Source of the DNA: SZUA-309 sp965215995 | GTDB taxonomy: Bacteria; Pseudomonadota; Gammaproteobacteria; Pseudomonadales; Azotimanducaceae | Length of the DNA stretch: 64,000 nucleotides | Direction: 5' to 3' | Assembly: GCA_965215995.1 (NCBI GenBank) | Contig: OZ244128.1 | Location: forward strand, 1,860,001 to 1,924,000 | Part shown: positions 15,997 to 25,408 of the stretch, one piece after another | Layout of the letters: the number at the start of each line of letters is the position of its first letter | How positions within the stretch are numbered: the stretch's first letter is position 1 | Notes under the pieces: model-generated | What the model was told of the DNA's origin: nothing | The model's input: only the letters and a program-made list of their open reading frames with translations | The model's database searches: none | Position numbers and translations under genes: made by a program

Positions 15997-17322
15997 TTAC
16001 AACTCGGTGACAGCAGCCTCGTCGCTGGCCTGGGGGGTCAGTGAGACGACCACGTCGGTGCCGCCCCCCGGCGGATCTTCGATGCGCACTCGCCAGCCAT
16101 GGGCCTGACAGAGCTGCATCACGATAGCGAGCCCGAGTCCGCTGCCACCAGTGACACTGCTTCTCGAGCTGTCCAGGCGAAAGAAGGGTTGGAACACCTG
16201 TTCTTTATACTCGTCCGGTATGCCTGCCCCGTGGTCCAGAACGTGAATCTCGCTGCCATCGAGACGCACACTCACCCCCTCACCGTGCTGCTGGGCATTG
16301 CTGATCAGATTGTTCAGAACTCGCTTCAGTGCACCGGGTGCCAGAGACAGCTGCAGATCATCCGGTGTTCCGGGCTGCACCGAGAACGGAATGCTGGCGT
16401 CGTAGGCATCGACCACGTCTTCGATGAAGGGCACCACATTCACCCTCTGGGCCGACTCACCCGTGCCACGAGCAAACCGCAAAGCGTCGCCGATCAGGGA
16501 ATCCATGTTTTCCAGATTCCGCTCAAAGCGCTCAACGAGCTTGGGATCCACGTCATTCGGCAACAGCTCGAGAGCCAGCCGCATCCGGGTCAGGGGTGTG
16601 CGCAGGTCGTGAGAAATACCGGCCAACAGAGTCGTGCGGTTCGACAGCAGCGCCGAAATCTCCCTGGCCATGGTGTTGAAGTTTCGGGCCAGGGAGACGA
16701 GTTCCCTGGGCCCGCTTTCCGGCAGCGGCTCGAAATCCTCCCCACCCCGGAACGACTCGACGCGATCAGCTGCGGCCACCAGCGGCCGGGTGATCCGCTG
16801 AACGATGTAAAGCGAGGTCAGAAACACGATCGCTGCACCGAGACCAAAGATGATGATGCCGATGTAGAGCGGTTCGATATCCCGCCGCCCCGGCGAGAAG
16901 CCAATCTGCAAACGGTGCCCGCCCATGTTCACATCCAGCCAGATCAGCTCGTCTCCTTCGAGCAGAGCCACCGGCTCGCCCAGACGCTCGGCGAGCTGAT
17001 CTTGAACCAGGCTCAGATACGGCTGTGACAGGGTCGCGATGGCTAGCTCTCTAGGCGCTGAGCTGATGATCAGATCATGATTCTCAGCCAGCTCCAGCTC
17101 GAAGTACGGCCGTGCGGCAGGCGGCAGTTCCACCCAGGTCTGGGCCGACAGCACCAGCAGGGCTGCTTCGTCGTTTGCGGACTGACGAGCAATGGGCTCG
17201 ATCAGATAGGTGTTGAGCGCGGCGATGGAAACCAGGGCGATGAGAAACGAGCTCACCGTCAGGGTCAGGTTGGTTCGCGCGAGGAGAGAACCCTGAGCTA
17301 AGCCACCCGGTCGTTCAGCCAT
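15997..17322 (-). CDS. envZ: Sensor histidine kinase EnvZ-like
   Basis: A 441-residue membrane kinase. It has an N-terminal helix, a periplasmic sensor of about 110 residues, a second helix (YIGIIIFGLGAAIVFLTSLY), HAMP, then the H-box AGISHDLRTPLTRMRLALE with the phospho-acceptor His. The N-box NLISNAQQHGEG, G1 DHGAGIP and G2 GGSGLGLAIV complete the ATPase domain. It phosphorylates the OmpR-like regulator encoded just upstream and overlapping it by 8 bases. The ATG at 17320-17322 is preferred; GTG 17325 is immediately before it. The HDLRTPLTR sequence and gene order identify it as EnvZ rather than another kinase. Confidence 0.88.
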   Translation of the reverse strand: MAERPGGLAQGSLLARTNLTLTVSSFLIALVSIAALNTYLIEPIARQSANDEAALLVLSAQTWVELPPAARPYFELELAENHDLIISSAPRELAIATLSQPYLSLVQDQLAERLGEPVALLEGDELIWLDVNMGGHRLQIGFSPGRRDIEPLYIGIIIFGLGAAIVFLTSLYIVQRITRPLVAAADRVESFRGGEDFEPLPESGPRELVSLARNFNTMAREISALLSNRTTLLAGISHDLRTPLTRMRLALELLPNDVDPKLVERFERNLENMDSLIGDALRFARGTGESAQRVNVVPFIEDVVDAYDASIPFSVQPGTPDDLQLSLAPGALKRVLNNLISNAQQHGEGVSVRLDGSEIHVLDHGAGIPDEYKEQVFQPFFRLDSSRSSVTGGSGLGLAIVMQLCQAHGWRVRIEDPPGGGTDVVVSLTPQASDEAAVTEL

Positions 17323-18025
17323 CACCGTCGGGGCAGAACATGTAGCCCTTTCCCCAGACCGTCTTGATGAACAGCGGCGCAGAAGGATCCGCTTCGATCT
17401 TGCCCCGCAGACGGGTCACACGCACATCGATACTGCGATCGAAGGGGGAGCGCTCGGCGCCGGTCAGAAGATCCAGAATACGATCCCGATCCAGCACCTT
17501 ATTCGGGTTGGAAACCAGAATGGCAAGCAGATCGAACTCGCCGGAGGTGAGAGAAACGGGCTCTCCGTTCCGGGTCAGCCGGTGCGCGCTGACATCCAGC
17601 TCGAACTCGCCAAAGCTGACCTTGCCGCTGGCCGTTTCAGCCGTCCCGGCATTTCCGGCACGCCGCAACACAGCCCGAATGCGCGCGAGCAACTCCCGGG
17701 GATTGAATGGCTTCGGCAGGTAGTCGTCGGCACCTACTTCCAGACCGACAATGCGATCAATGTCGTCGCCCTGGGCAGAGACGATCACAATCGGAATCTC
17801 GCCCTCGTTCTTCAGCCGACGGGCGATCGTCAATCCGTGCTCGCCGGGCAGCATCAGGTCGAGGACGATCAGATCCACCGACTGCTCCGCGAGAAACGCA
17901 TCCATCGCTTCACCGCTATCCACACAGTGGACGATGAATCCCTGTTGGGTCAGATATTCCTCGGTGAGCTCACGGATCTCGGGGTCGTCATCGACGACCA
18001 GGAGCTTGGCGGCATCAGATTCCAA
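17315..18025 (-). CDS. ompR: OmpR-type response regulator
   Basis: A 236-residue regulator: a receiver domain with acidic pocket VDDDPE and phospho-acceptor Asp56 in DLIVLDLMLPGEHGL, then a conserved Lys in DYLPKPFNPRELLARI. The C-terminal winged helix contains DLLTGAERSPFDRSIDVRVT and the recognition region RLRGKIEADPS, both close to OmpR. It receives phosphate from EnvZ and controls envelope and osmotic genes. It is the first gene of a two-gene operon with an 8-11 base overlap into envZ. Confidence 0.9.
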   Translation of the reverse strand: MESDAAKLLVVDDDPEIRELTEEYLTQQGFIVHCVDSGEAMDAFLAEQSVDLIVLDLMLPGEHGLTIARRLKNEGEIPIVIVSAQGDDIDRIVGLEVGADDYLPKPFNPRELLARIRAVLRRAGNAGTAETASGKVSFGEFELDVSAHRLTRNGEPVSLTSGEFDLLAILVSNPNKVLDRDRILDLLTGAERSPFDRSIDVRVTRLRGKIEADPSAPLFIKTVWGKGYMFCPDGDG

Positions 18026-18037
18026 GGAGTGGCTGCT

Positions 18038-18673
18038 TTAGCTGGAGGGATCGCTGGCCCGCATCACCGACACCGGCGGGCTCATGGCGGCATCAAGCGG
18101 AGGCATGGACTCGTCGGCCTTCGGCGGGCTTTCCACAGGCGTGGTACCCGGCTCCGCGTTGCGTTGCTCGAATCCCGTACCGAAACCTGCAGTGGTCGAA
18201 CCGGTCTCCTCTGATGGTTGCACCCTCACCACCTTGGTCTCGATCTTCAGATAACGCCCGTTGCCGCTATACACCCGGCCATAGCGTCGCTGAGTACGAA
18301 TCATGAGGACCCCATCGGCATCCTTGCGTTGTGCCATGCGCAGCTTCACTTCGCGCAACAGGGCCTTGCGCTCAGGTGCACTGAGGGCGTCCCAGCGGGC
18401 ACCAAGACGGGTCAGCTCGTGATCCGTGCTCTTCGAGTAGTCTGGTGGTGCAGGTTGCAGTGGAGAGTTGACCAGTTGCGGGGTGCTGGCCGAGGCGCTG
18501 GATTCCGTTGCCGCAGCGTGGGCAAATGCCGGAAAGAAGGCAACCAGTACGAATGCCCAGGCCATGACTGCACCTGGAAGGAAGACCAGCCCGAGCCGTC
18601 CCGACTGGGGTGCCGGCGTTGTTAGGCTATTTTCCTGACGCTCTTCTCGAGGCATTCGACCGATAAAACGCAT
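18038..18673 (-). CDS. Exported DUF3106-like protein
   Basis: A 211-residue protein with a signal peptide (LPGAVMAWAFVLVAFFPAFA, cleavage probably after HA), then a Ser/Pro-rich stretch. A helix reads RWDALSAPERKALLREVKLR, which resembles the W-x-L-x-x-x-E-R repeats of DUF3106. The C-terminal part is Pro/Glu-rich and probably disordered. I chose ATG 18671-18673; the frame is open upstream to 18775, but that section is low-complexity and precedes the signal. It lies 12 bases upstream of ompR on the same strand, so it could be cotranscribed. Function unknown. Confidence 0.6.
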   Translation of the reverse strand: MRFIGRMPREERQENSLTTPAPQSGRLGLVFLPGAVMAWAFVLVAFFPAFAHAAATESSASASTPQLVNSPLQPAPPDYSKSTDHELTRLGARWDALSAPERKALLREVKLRMAQRKDADGVLMIRTQRRYGRVYSGNGRYLKIETKVVRVQPSEETGSTTAGFGTGFEQRNAEPGTTPVESPPKADESMPPLDAAMSPPVSVMRASDPSS

Positions 18674-18820
18674 ATTTCCTCGGGCATTTTTTTCGGGCTG
18701 CGCCTGGGCCTGGCCTGACGAGCCGCCGGTATTCTGACCGGCGGCTGTTTCCTGCCCATTTCCCGCTGGTTTCAAATTGTAACCAGCACAATGGGGCTTG
18801 CGGCAGAGCTTTAGCCGGGT

Positions 18821-20005
18821 TCAGGCAGCCTCGAAGAGGCCGGCTGCACCCTGACCACCGCCGATGCACATGGTCACAACGCCGTATTTCTTGTTGCGAC
18901 GCTGGAGCTCACGAAGGATCGACCCGGTCTGCCGGGAGCCGGTCATGCCGAACGGATGGCCGATGCTGATGCTACCGCCAAGTACATTGTAGATCTCCGG
19001 GTCGATACCCAGCTTGTCGCGGCAGTACAGGCACTGGGATGCGAACGCTTCGTTCAGTTCCCACAGGTCGATGTCGTCCTGAGCCAGACCGGCGTTTTCC
19101 AGCAGGCGCGGAATGGCGAACACCGGGCCGATACCCATCTCGTCGGGCTCGCAACCGGCGACGGTGAAACCACGGTAGATACCGAGAGGCTCCACGCCGA
19201 GCTGCGCGGCACGCTCTGCGCTCATGAGCAGGGTCATGGAAGCGCCGTCCGACAGCTGAGAAGCGTTTCCGGCGGTGACGGTACCGTCTTCCTCGAACGC
19301 CGGTGGCAGACCTGCCAGGCCTTCCAACGTGGTGTTCGGACGGTTGCACTCGTCCTTGTCCACGGTGACTTCAACCCGGGACTCTTCCCCCGTCTCCTTG
19401 TCCACCTTCAGCATGGTGGCGCTCATCGGGACGATTTCTTCGGCGATCTTTCCGGCTTCAGCGGCCGCTGCGTAACGCTGCTGGCTCAGCAGGGCGAACT
19501 CGTCCTGCATCTCACGGGTGACCTGATAGCGACGTGCCACCACCTCAGCCGTGTTACCCATGGCCATGAAGATGTCGGGCTTTTCTTCCAGCAGGCGCTT
19601 GTTCAGCTCCGCCTTGCCAGGCTCCTGGCGAGTACGCATTGAGATGGAGTCGGCACCGCCGGCAATGGCGACCTGAGTCTGGCCGGTGGCAATCTGGTTG
19701 GCGGCCAGCGCGATGGACTGCAGACCGGAAGAGCAGAATCGATTGATCGTCATGCCGCCGGTGGTGATCGGCAGCTTGGAGAGCACCACGGCCAGGCGGG
19801 CCAGGTTACCGTCCTGCTCGCCGGCATGGCTGGCAGCACCTACTACCACGTCTTCCACTTCGTCCGGGCTGACGTTCGGGTTGCGATCGAGCAGCGAGTC
19901 GATGCAATGTGCCAGCATGTCATCTGAGCGGGTCAGGTTGAAACTACCGCGGAAGGCCTTGGCCAGACCCGTGCGGACGCTATCGACGATTACCACGTCT
20001 TTCAT
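18821..20005 (-). CDS. Acetyl-CoA acyltransferase (thiolase)
   Basis: A 394-residue thiolase. The nucleophilic Cys91 lies in NRFCSSGLQS, His350 in SIGHPFGMTGS and the general base Cys380 in CIGGGQGAAG, with the LNEAFA motif also present. It should catalyse thiolytic cleavage of 3-ketoacyl-CoA in beta-oxidation, or the reverse. No fadB-type partner is adjacent, so it is a stand-alone paralogue, consistent with side-chain or branched substrates. The ATG start has GGGGGAA upstream. It reads toward the DUF3106-like gene. Confidence 0.92.
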   Translation of the reverse strand: MKDVVIVDSVRTGLAKAFRGSFNLTRSDDMLAHCIDSLLDRNPNVSPDEVEDVVVGAASHAGEQDGNLARLAVVLSKLPITTGGMTINRFCSSGLQSIALAANQIATGQTQVAIAGGADSISMRTRQEPGKAELNKRLLEEKPDIFMAMGNTAEVVARRYQVTREMQDEFALLSQQRYAAAAEAGKIAEEIVPMSATMLKVDKETGEESRVEVTVDKDECNRPNTTLEGLAGLPPAFEEDGTVTAGNASQLSDGASMTLLMSAERAAQLGVEPLGIYRGFTVAGCEPDEMGIGPVFAIPRLLENAGLAQDDIDLWELNEAFASQCLYCRDKLGIDPEIYNVLGGSISIGHPFGMTGSRQTGSILRELQRRNKKYGVVTMCIGGGQGAAGLFEAA

Positions 20006-20273
20006 GAGATTCCCCCAATATTGGTAGCGAGCTTTTTAAAGACGGCCAGCGTCCGCAGCCTGCACGGCTCGACCCACCAACCTTTCCAGGGAGCCTCTGA
20101 TCAAGTCGTTATTCAGGCTCCCTAAGTGTCAGCCCGGCATCTTACCCCCTGTCCCAGCCCCTGGCCAGGCAACAAACCGGGCGGGAAAAGACTCGGTTTC
20201 GACCATCATCGCGCCGATTCGGCCGCATGCTATCCTCCCCGCCGGGGAATTGAGTGATTGAGAGGGGATCAAG
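20006..20273. other. Divergent spacer between thiolase and SMP-30 genes, with an inverted repeat
   Basis: These 268 bases hold no gene that I can support. AGGGAGCCT (20088-20096) and AGGCTCCCT (20115-20123) form a perfect 9-bp inverted repeat with an 18-base loop. It could be an operator or leader hairpin for the thiolase. Promoters for the two divergent genes should lie here, but no good boxes stand out. Confidence 0.4.
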
Positions 20274-21125
20274 GTGACACTGAATCGTACCCAGACACTC
20301 GTGGATGGGCTCTGTTTCGGCGAAGGTCCGCGCTGGCGTGATGGTGCGCTGTGGCTATCGGACATGCATGCCAGAGAAGTCATCCGGGTCAGCGAAGACG
20401 GCACTGTCAGCTCTGTCGTGCATGTGGAGAACAACCCTTCCGGGCTCGGTTGGCTGCCGGACGGGCAACTCCTGGTGGTATCGATGAACGACCGCCGCCT
20501 GCTCCGTTTTGATGGCGAGCAACTGCATGAGCACGCAGACCTAAGCCCATTTGCCACCTTCCACTGCAACGACATGGTGGTGGATGCCAAGGGCCGGGCG
20601 TACGTCGGCAATTTCGGCTTCGATCTGCATAGCGGGGGCAAACCGGTCCCAGCCACACTGGTCTGCGTGGAACCGGACGGCAGCACCCGGGCGGTGGCCG
20701 ACGAGCTCATGTTTCCCAACGGAACGGTGATCACCCCGGACGGCAAGACGCTGATCATCGCCGAGTCGTTCGGTGCCCGACTGACCGCTTTCGACGTGGC
20801 CGACAATGGCGATCTCTCCAATCGGCGCGTCTGGGCAGAGCTGCCCAGGGGGGCGGTGCCGGATGGCATCTGCCTGGACAGCGAAGGGGGCATCTGGTCC
20901 GCCTCCCCGACCACCTGCGAGTGCATCCGCCAGGACGAAGGTGGAGAGATCACTCACCGGGTGGAAGTAGATCAGGGTGCATTCGCCTGCATGCTGGGTG
21001 GCAGCGATGGGACCACGCTGTACGTGCTCACCGCCGACTCATCGGATCCGGCGGAATGCGCGGCGAACCGAACGGGTAAAATAGAAACGAGCGAAGCCCC
21101 CTATCCAGGCGCCGGCTGGCCCTGA
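20274..21125 (+). CDS. SMP-30/gluconolactonase-family protein
   Basis: A 283-residue six-bladed propeller hydrolase. Motifs include GEGPRWRDGALWLSD with the metal-ligand Glu, LMFPNGTVITPDGK with the ligand Asn and VPDGICLDSEGGIWSA with the ligand Asp. Such enzymes hydrolyse sugar or other lactones using a divalent cation. The GTG start at 20274 follows GAGAGGGGATC. There is no signal peptide. The acyl-CoA dehydrogenase starts 17 bases downstream, suggesting a shared transcript and a lactone intermediate in the same route, though this is inference. Confidence 0.87.
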   Translation: MTLNRTQTLVDGLCFGEGPRWRDGALWLSDMHAREVIRVSEDGTVSSVVHVENNPSGLGWLPDGQLLVVSMNDRRLLRFDGEQLHEHADLSPFATFHCNDMVVDAKGRAYVGNFGFDLHSGGKPVPATLVCVEPDGSTRAVADELMFPNGTVITPDGKTLIIAESFGARLTAFDVADNGDLSNRRVWAELPRGAVPDGICLDSEGGIWSASPTTCECIRQDEGGEITHRVEVDQGAFACMLGGSDGTTLYVLTADSSDPAECAANRTGKIETSEAPYPGAGWP

Positions 21126-21142
21126 GATCACAGGATTGGACC

Positions 21143-22297
21143 ATGTTGTACGAGAACTACCAGTCTCCGTGGCTCGATGACGAGCTGAACATGCTTCGCG
21201 ACGCCGCGGGCAGGTTTTTCGATCAGGAGTTCGTGCCGCATCTCGAGCGTTGGCTCGAGCAGGGCGAAGTGGATCGGGAAGCCTGGCAGAAGGCGGGTCA
21301 AGCGGGCCTGCTCTGCGCTGAAATGCCTGCCGAGTATGGGGGCGCTGGTGGCGACTACCGGCACGACACCGTGATCATGGAAGAATTCCAGAAGCGCGGC
21401 CTGGCCGGTTGGGGCAACCAGGTGCATAGCTCCATCGTCGCGCCGTACATCTACCACTACGGCAATGAGGAGCAACGCAGGCGCTGGCTGCCCGGCATGG
21501 CCACCGGCGATCTGGTCGGCGCCATCGCCATGACCGAGCCGAATACCGGCTCCGATCTGCAGAGCGTGAAGACCACGGCCATCCGAGATGGCGATGACTA
21601 TGTGATCAACGGCAGCAAGACCTATATCACCAACGGCCAGCATGCGGACCTGATTGTGGTGGTGGCGAAGACGGACCCGAATCTGGGTGCAAAAGGCATC
21701 AGCCTGATCGTGGTCGAGGCGCAGAGCGTTGGATTCGAACGCGGTCGCAATCTGAAAAAGCTCGGACTCAAGAGTGCAGATACATCTGAGCTCTTCTTTT
21801 CCGACTGTCGGGTACCCGTCGCCAATCGCCTGGGCGAGGAAGAAGGCAAGGGCTTCATCCAGCTCATGCAGCAGCTGCCTCAGGAACGCCTCTCCATCGC
21901 CCAGGCGGCCATCGTTTCCGCAGAGCGGGCGATCGAGATCACCGCGGGGTTCGTTGCCGAACGAAAGGCCTTTGGCCAACGGGTGCTGGATTTTCAGAAC
22001 ACGCGCTTCAAGCTCGCCGAGTGCAAGACCGAGGCGCTGGTCGGCCGAATTTTCGTTGATCAGTGCGTGATCAAGCTCATGAACAAGGAACTGGACGCTG
22101 CAACCGCCTCCATGGCCAAGTACTGGTGCACGGAAAAGCAGTGTCAGATCATCGACGAGTGCCTGCAGCTGCATGGCGGTGCTGGCTACATGGACGAGTA
22201 CGAGATCTCCCGCATGTATGCGGACGCCCGGGTCCAGAAGATCTACGGCGGCACCAACGAGATCATGAAAGAGCTGATCGGTCGGACCCTGGGATAG
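21143..22297 (+). CDS. Acyl-CoA dehydrogenase, long-chain (LCAD)-like
   Basis: A 384-residue flavoprotein that introduces the alpha-beta double bond into acyl-CoA. AMTEPNTGSDLQ, NGSKTYITNG and the C-terminal RVQKIYGGTNEIMKELI are very close to the long-chain enzyme signature. As in LCAD/isovaleryl-CoA dehydrogenases, the Glu usual before GGT is Gly, so the catalytic base is expected on helix G, in the ERLSIAQAAIVSAER region. Length is standard. It sits between the SMP-30 gene and the flippase-like gene, 18 bases from the latter. Confidence 0.92.
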   Translation: MLYENYQSPWLDDELNMLRDAAGRFFDQEFVPHLERWLEQGEVDREAWQKAGQAGLLCAEMPAEYGGAGGDYRHDTVIMEEFQKRGLAGWGNQVHSSIVAPYIYHYGNEEQRRRWLPGMATGDLVGAIAMTEPNTGSDLQSVKTTAIRDGDDYVINGSKTYITNGQHADLIVVVAKTDPNLGAKGISLIVVEAQSVGFERGRNLKKLGLKSADTSELFFSDCRVPVANRLGEEEGKGFIQLMQQLPQERLSIAQAAIVSAERAIEITAGFVAERKAFGQRVLDFQNTRFKLAECKTEALVGRIFVDQCVIKLMNKELDAATASMAKYWCTEKQCQIIDECLQLHGGAGYMDEYEISRMYADARVQKIYGGTNEIMKELIGRTLG

Positions 22298-22315
22298 CTG
22301 CCGCAGCACAAGAGC

Positions 22316-23596
22316 ATGCTTCAATACTGGCGCTTCTACTGGCCACTCGCCCTCACGGGAGTGGCCATGGTGCTGTCCGTCCAGTTTCAGAACGCGGCAC
22401 TCGCCCGCTATCCCGAGGCAGTCACCGAGCTCGCCATCTATGCCCTGGGCTACGGTGCGTTCGGCTTTTTTCGAGCCAGCCTGAATTTCATCGCCCAGCT
22501 CACCACGGTGTTTGCCAGGAGCGAGGCAGCCACCCGACGGTGTCACCGCTACGTGTTCGGCGTGAGCGTGCTGATCATGCTGCCACTCGTCTATCTCGGC
22601 CACAGCGCGGGCGGCGCCTGGGCGCTGTCCGCCGCCTTCGGCACCGCACCCGAGATCACCACCCGCGTCCAGGAGTACCTCATCTACCTGGCACCCATCG
22701 TTCTGCTCGGTGCGCAGCGCTTCTATTACACGGGGCTCCTGGTGCAGGCCCGGCTCACCGGCTGGGTGACCATACTGAACGTGACCTTTCTGGTCGCGGT
22801 GATCCTCGGCCTGATGGCGGGCTTCAGTCTGGGCTATCGGCCTGTCTACGTGCTGGTCGGATCCGAGGCACTGGCAATCGCCCTGCAGTTGGCGATCACG
22901 ATCTGGGTGAAGAAGACCTACTACCGGCTACCCGCGGTGGCCGAACATCAGAACGTCACCTACCGTGAGTTGACCGCATTCTTCGTTCCCGTCTCCATGA
23001 CCGGCGTCATGTTCGCGCTGTCCCGGCCGGTGCTGTTCGCCTTCGTCAGCCGATTGCCGGAGGGCATTCCAGCCATCGCCGCCCTGCGGGTGGCCTTCGA
23101 TTTCTCCATGCTCTTCCAACAGGCGGCCAACCAGTTCCGCCATTTTTTCGTCACCTTCGGGCTGGACGACCTGCCCGGCAAGCGACGGTTCATGGTCCTG
23201 ATAGGCACGGCCATCACCGGCATCATGCTGATCTTCGCGCTCACGCCGCTGTCCGCCTGGGTCTGGCGCGACCTGATGGGCATTCCGGAAGAAGTGCTCA
23301 GCATGTCCGGGCAGGTCTTTCTGATCATGTGCCTGATGCCCGCGGTCATTCTGCTGCGCAACTACTTTCACGGTCGGTTGATGGTGGAAAGGCGAACCTC
23401 CGGCATGGCGGTGGGCAGCGCGCTACGAGTGATCGGCATCTACTGCGGCGCCATGCTCTGCTTCAACCTGGGCTGGTTGAACCACATCACCGCTTCCATC
23501 CTGCTCCTGACCGGGTTTCTGATTGAAACCGCCGTGGTCATTCAGGCGGCAGCGAGAGGTAGCGGCGAGCGGGAGAACGCAACCGCGAAGAGGTAG
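22316..23596 (+). CDS. MOP-superfamily membrane transporter (MATE/ANKH-like flippase)
   Basis: A 426-residue polytopic membrane protein with about 12 hydrophobic helices. The first segment, YWPLALTGVAMVLSVQFQNA, has the early helix pattern of MATE/ANKH-type carriers. LARYPEA and the LRASLNFIAQ-like second helix fit the ANKH or oligosaccharide-flippase branch better than classical NorM. Substrate unknown. It starts 18 bases after the acyl-CoA dehydrogenase stop. Its final 55 bases overlap the convergent SirB2 gene, which is unusual for two membrane-protein genes. Confidence 0.65.
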   Translation: MLQYWRFYWPLALTGVAMVLSVQFQNAALARYPEAVTELAIYALGYGAFGFFRASLNFIAQLTTVFARSEAATRRCHRYVFGVSVLIMLPLVYLGHSAGGAWALSAAFGTAPEITTRVQEYLIYLAPIVLLGAQRFYYTGLLVQARLTGWVTILNVTFLVAVILGLMAGFSLGYRPVYVLVGSEALAIALQLAITIWVKKTYYRLPAVAEHQNVTYRELTAFFVPVSMTGVMFALSRPVLFAFVSRLPEGIPAIAALRVAFDFSMLFQQAANQFRHFFVTFGLDDLPGKRRFMVLIGTAITGIMLIFALTPLSAWVWRDLMGIPEEVLSMSGQVFLIMCLMPAVILLRNYFHGRLMVERRTSGMAVGSALRVIGIYCGAMLCFNLGWLNHITASILLLTGFLIETAVVIQAAARGSGERENATAKR

Positions 23597-23910
23597 GCAA
23601 CGCAAGCCAGGGCCAGAAGGAAGCCAGCGATCTTCAAACCCCGACTTTTAGCCCGCATGGTCACGACACCGAAGCCGATGTAACCGAGCAGCGCCAGCAT
23701 CTTTGCCGCCAACCAGCCGTCCGTGAAGGAGGCACCGATGGAGAACACCATCACCACACCGATACTGAGCAGCGTCGTATCAATGAGGTGGGGCAGCACG
23801 CGGACCCACTTCTGCTCGCGCATGGGCGAATCCGTTATCGCCCACAGACCGCGAACCACGAAGCCTGTTACCGTGAGATAGGCCAGAGTGATGTGCAAGC
23901 TCTTCAGCAC
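23542..23910 (-). CDS. SirB2 family membrane protein
   Basis: A 122-residue protein with four hydrophobic helices. It starts MLKSLHITLAYLTVTGFVVRG and contains KWVRVLPHLIDTTLLSIG, both typical of SirB2/YchQ proteins. Enterobacterial SirB was named for an effect on invasion gene expression, but the molecular role is unknown. The start is GTG 23908-23910. Its 3' end overlaps the opposing transporter by 55 bases. The divergent AGCS symporter begins 76 bases upstream. Confidence 0.82.
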   Translation of the reverse strand: MLKSLHITLAYLTVTGFVVRGLWAITDSPMREQKWVRVLPHLIDTTLLSIGVVMVFSIGASFTDGWLAAKMLALLGYIGFGVVTMRAKSRGLKIAGFLLALACVAYLFAVAFSRSPLPLAAA

Positions 23911-23986
23911 GGTGGATTCGTTTCCAGAGAAAGACTTCGACTATGATCGGGTAAGAACAACAAACTGACAATCAACGGGCACGTCC

Positions 23987-25408
23987 ATGGATGAAATCAT
24001 CGACCAGGCCATGCGTCCTGTCGCCGACGCGGTCAAGAACTTCATCTTCTTTGCTGTGCCGATCGGCGACACGGAGCTGCCCCTCATCGTCGCCTGGCTC
24101 ATCGGCGGTGGTCTCTTCTTCACCTCATATCTGCGCTTCATAAACATCCGCGGTTTCTCTCATGCGATCGGCCTGGTCAGCGGCCGGTTTACCAACAACG
24201 ACGATCCAGGAGAGATTTCCCATTTCCAGGCATTGAGCACCGCGGTCTCCGGCACCGTGGGAATCGGCAACATCGCCGGGGTGGCCGTTGCCATCTCCCT
24301 CGGCGGGCCCGGTGCGACCTTTTGGCTGATCGCCGCCGGCTTCCTCGGTATGTCGACCAAGTTCGCCGAGTGCACCCTCGGCCTCAAATACCGGCACCAG
24401 CATGAAGACGGCTCCGTGTCCGGCGGCCCCATGTACTATCTGGAGCAGGGTCTGAAGGACCGGAACCTGCCTGGCGTCGGTCGCGCCCTGGGCATTTTCT
24501 ACGCCGCTGCCATGGTCATCGGCTGCCTCGGCATCGGCAACATGTTTCAGTCCAATCAGGCCGCTGCCATTCTGATCGACGTAACCGGCGGGGTGGAAAG
24601 TCCGTTTGCAGGTCAGGCCTGGATCGTTGGCGTCGCCATGGCAGCGGCCGTGGCACTGGTGATCATCGGCGGTATACGCTCCATCGCCCGGACCACTTCG
24701 AAGCTGGTGCCTGGGATGGCTCTGCTCTACGTGCTGACCGCACTGCTCATCCTGGCATTGAACTTCGATGCCATACCCGGTGCTTTCGTCGCCATCTGGA
24801 ACGGCGCCTTCTCTCCTCACGGCATAACCGGCGGCATGATCGGCGTGATCATCATCGGTTTCCGGCGAGCCGTTTTCTCCAACGAGGCCGGTCTCGGCTC
24901 CGCTGCCATTGCCCACTCCACCGCAAAAACCCGATACCCGGTGCGGGAAGGTTACGTGGCGCTCCTGGAACCATTCATCGATACGGTGGTGGTCTGCACC
25001 ATGACAGCGCTGGTGATCATCACCACCGTTTACGACCCGGCACTGGCCGGCACCGGGGTAAGCGGCATCGAGCTCACCACCCGGGCCTTTGAGAGCACCC
25101 TTGCCTGGACGCCCGTGCCTCTGTCCATCGCCGCAATCCTGTTCGCATTCTCCACCATGATCACCTGGTCCTACTACGGCGTGAAGGCGTTCACCTACCT
25201 GGTCGGCCACCACCGCTGGGCGGACCTGGGATTCAAGGTATTCTTCCTCGCCTTCGTCGTCCTCGGCTCTTCGGTACAGCTCGGTGCAGTGGTGGATCTG
25301 TCTGACGCGCTCGTGTTCGTCGTGGCTATCCCGAACCTGCTGGGTCTCTATCTTCTCGCCCCACTGATCAGAAAGGAGCTAACCGATTATGAAGCCAATC
25401 ACCGTTAG
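23987..25408 (+). CDS. Sodium:alanine symporter family (AGCS) protein
   Basis: A 473-residue Na+-coupled amino-acid carrier with about 11 helices. Signatures are STAVSGTVGIGNIAGVAVAI, GGPGATFWLIAAGFLGMSTK, GGPMYYLEQG and FSNEAGLGSAAIAHSTA. These line the substrate and sodium sites in AgcS/DagA/GlyP proteins, which import alanine, glycine or glutamine. The amidohydrolase downstream overlaps it by 20 bases, so the two are translationally coupled. This suggests that an exported hydrolase frees a small amino compound that the symporter takes up. Confidence 0.92.
   Translation: MDEIIDQAMRPVADAVKNFIFFAVPIGDTELPLIVAWLIGGGLFFTSYLRFINIRGFSHAIGLVSGRFTNNDDPGEISHFQALSTAVSGTVGIGNIAGVAVAISLGGPGATFWLIAAGFLGMSTKFAECTLGLKYRHQHEDGSVSGGPMYYLEQGLKDRNLPGVGRALGIFYAAAMVIGCLGIGNMFQSNQAAAILIDVTGGVESPFAGQAWIVGVAMAAAVALVIIGGIRSIARTTSKLVPGMALLYVLTALLILALNFDAIPGAFVAIWNGAFSPHGITGGMIGVIIIGFRRAVFSNEAGLGSAAIAHSTAKTRYPVREGYVALLEPFIDTVVVCTMTALVIITTVYDPALAGTGVSGIELTTRAFESTLAWTPVPLSIAAILFAFSTMITWSYYGVKAFTYLVGHHRWADLGFKVFFLAFVVLGSSVQLGAVVDLSDALVFVVAIPNLLGLYLLAPLIRKELTDYEANHR

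Noticed and set aside
21128..22603. A 491-codon minus-strand frame opposite the acyl-CoA dehydrogenase
   Set aside because: Shadow of a gene with intact catalytic signatures; no start signal or domain.
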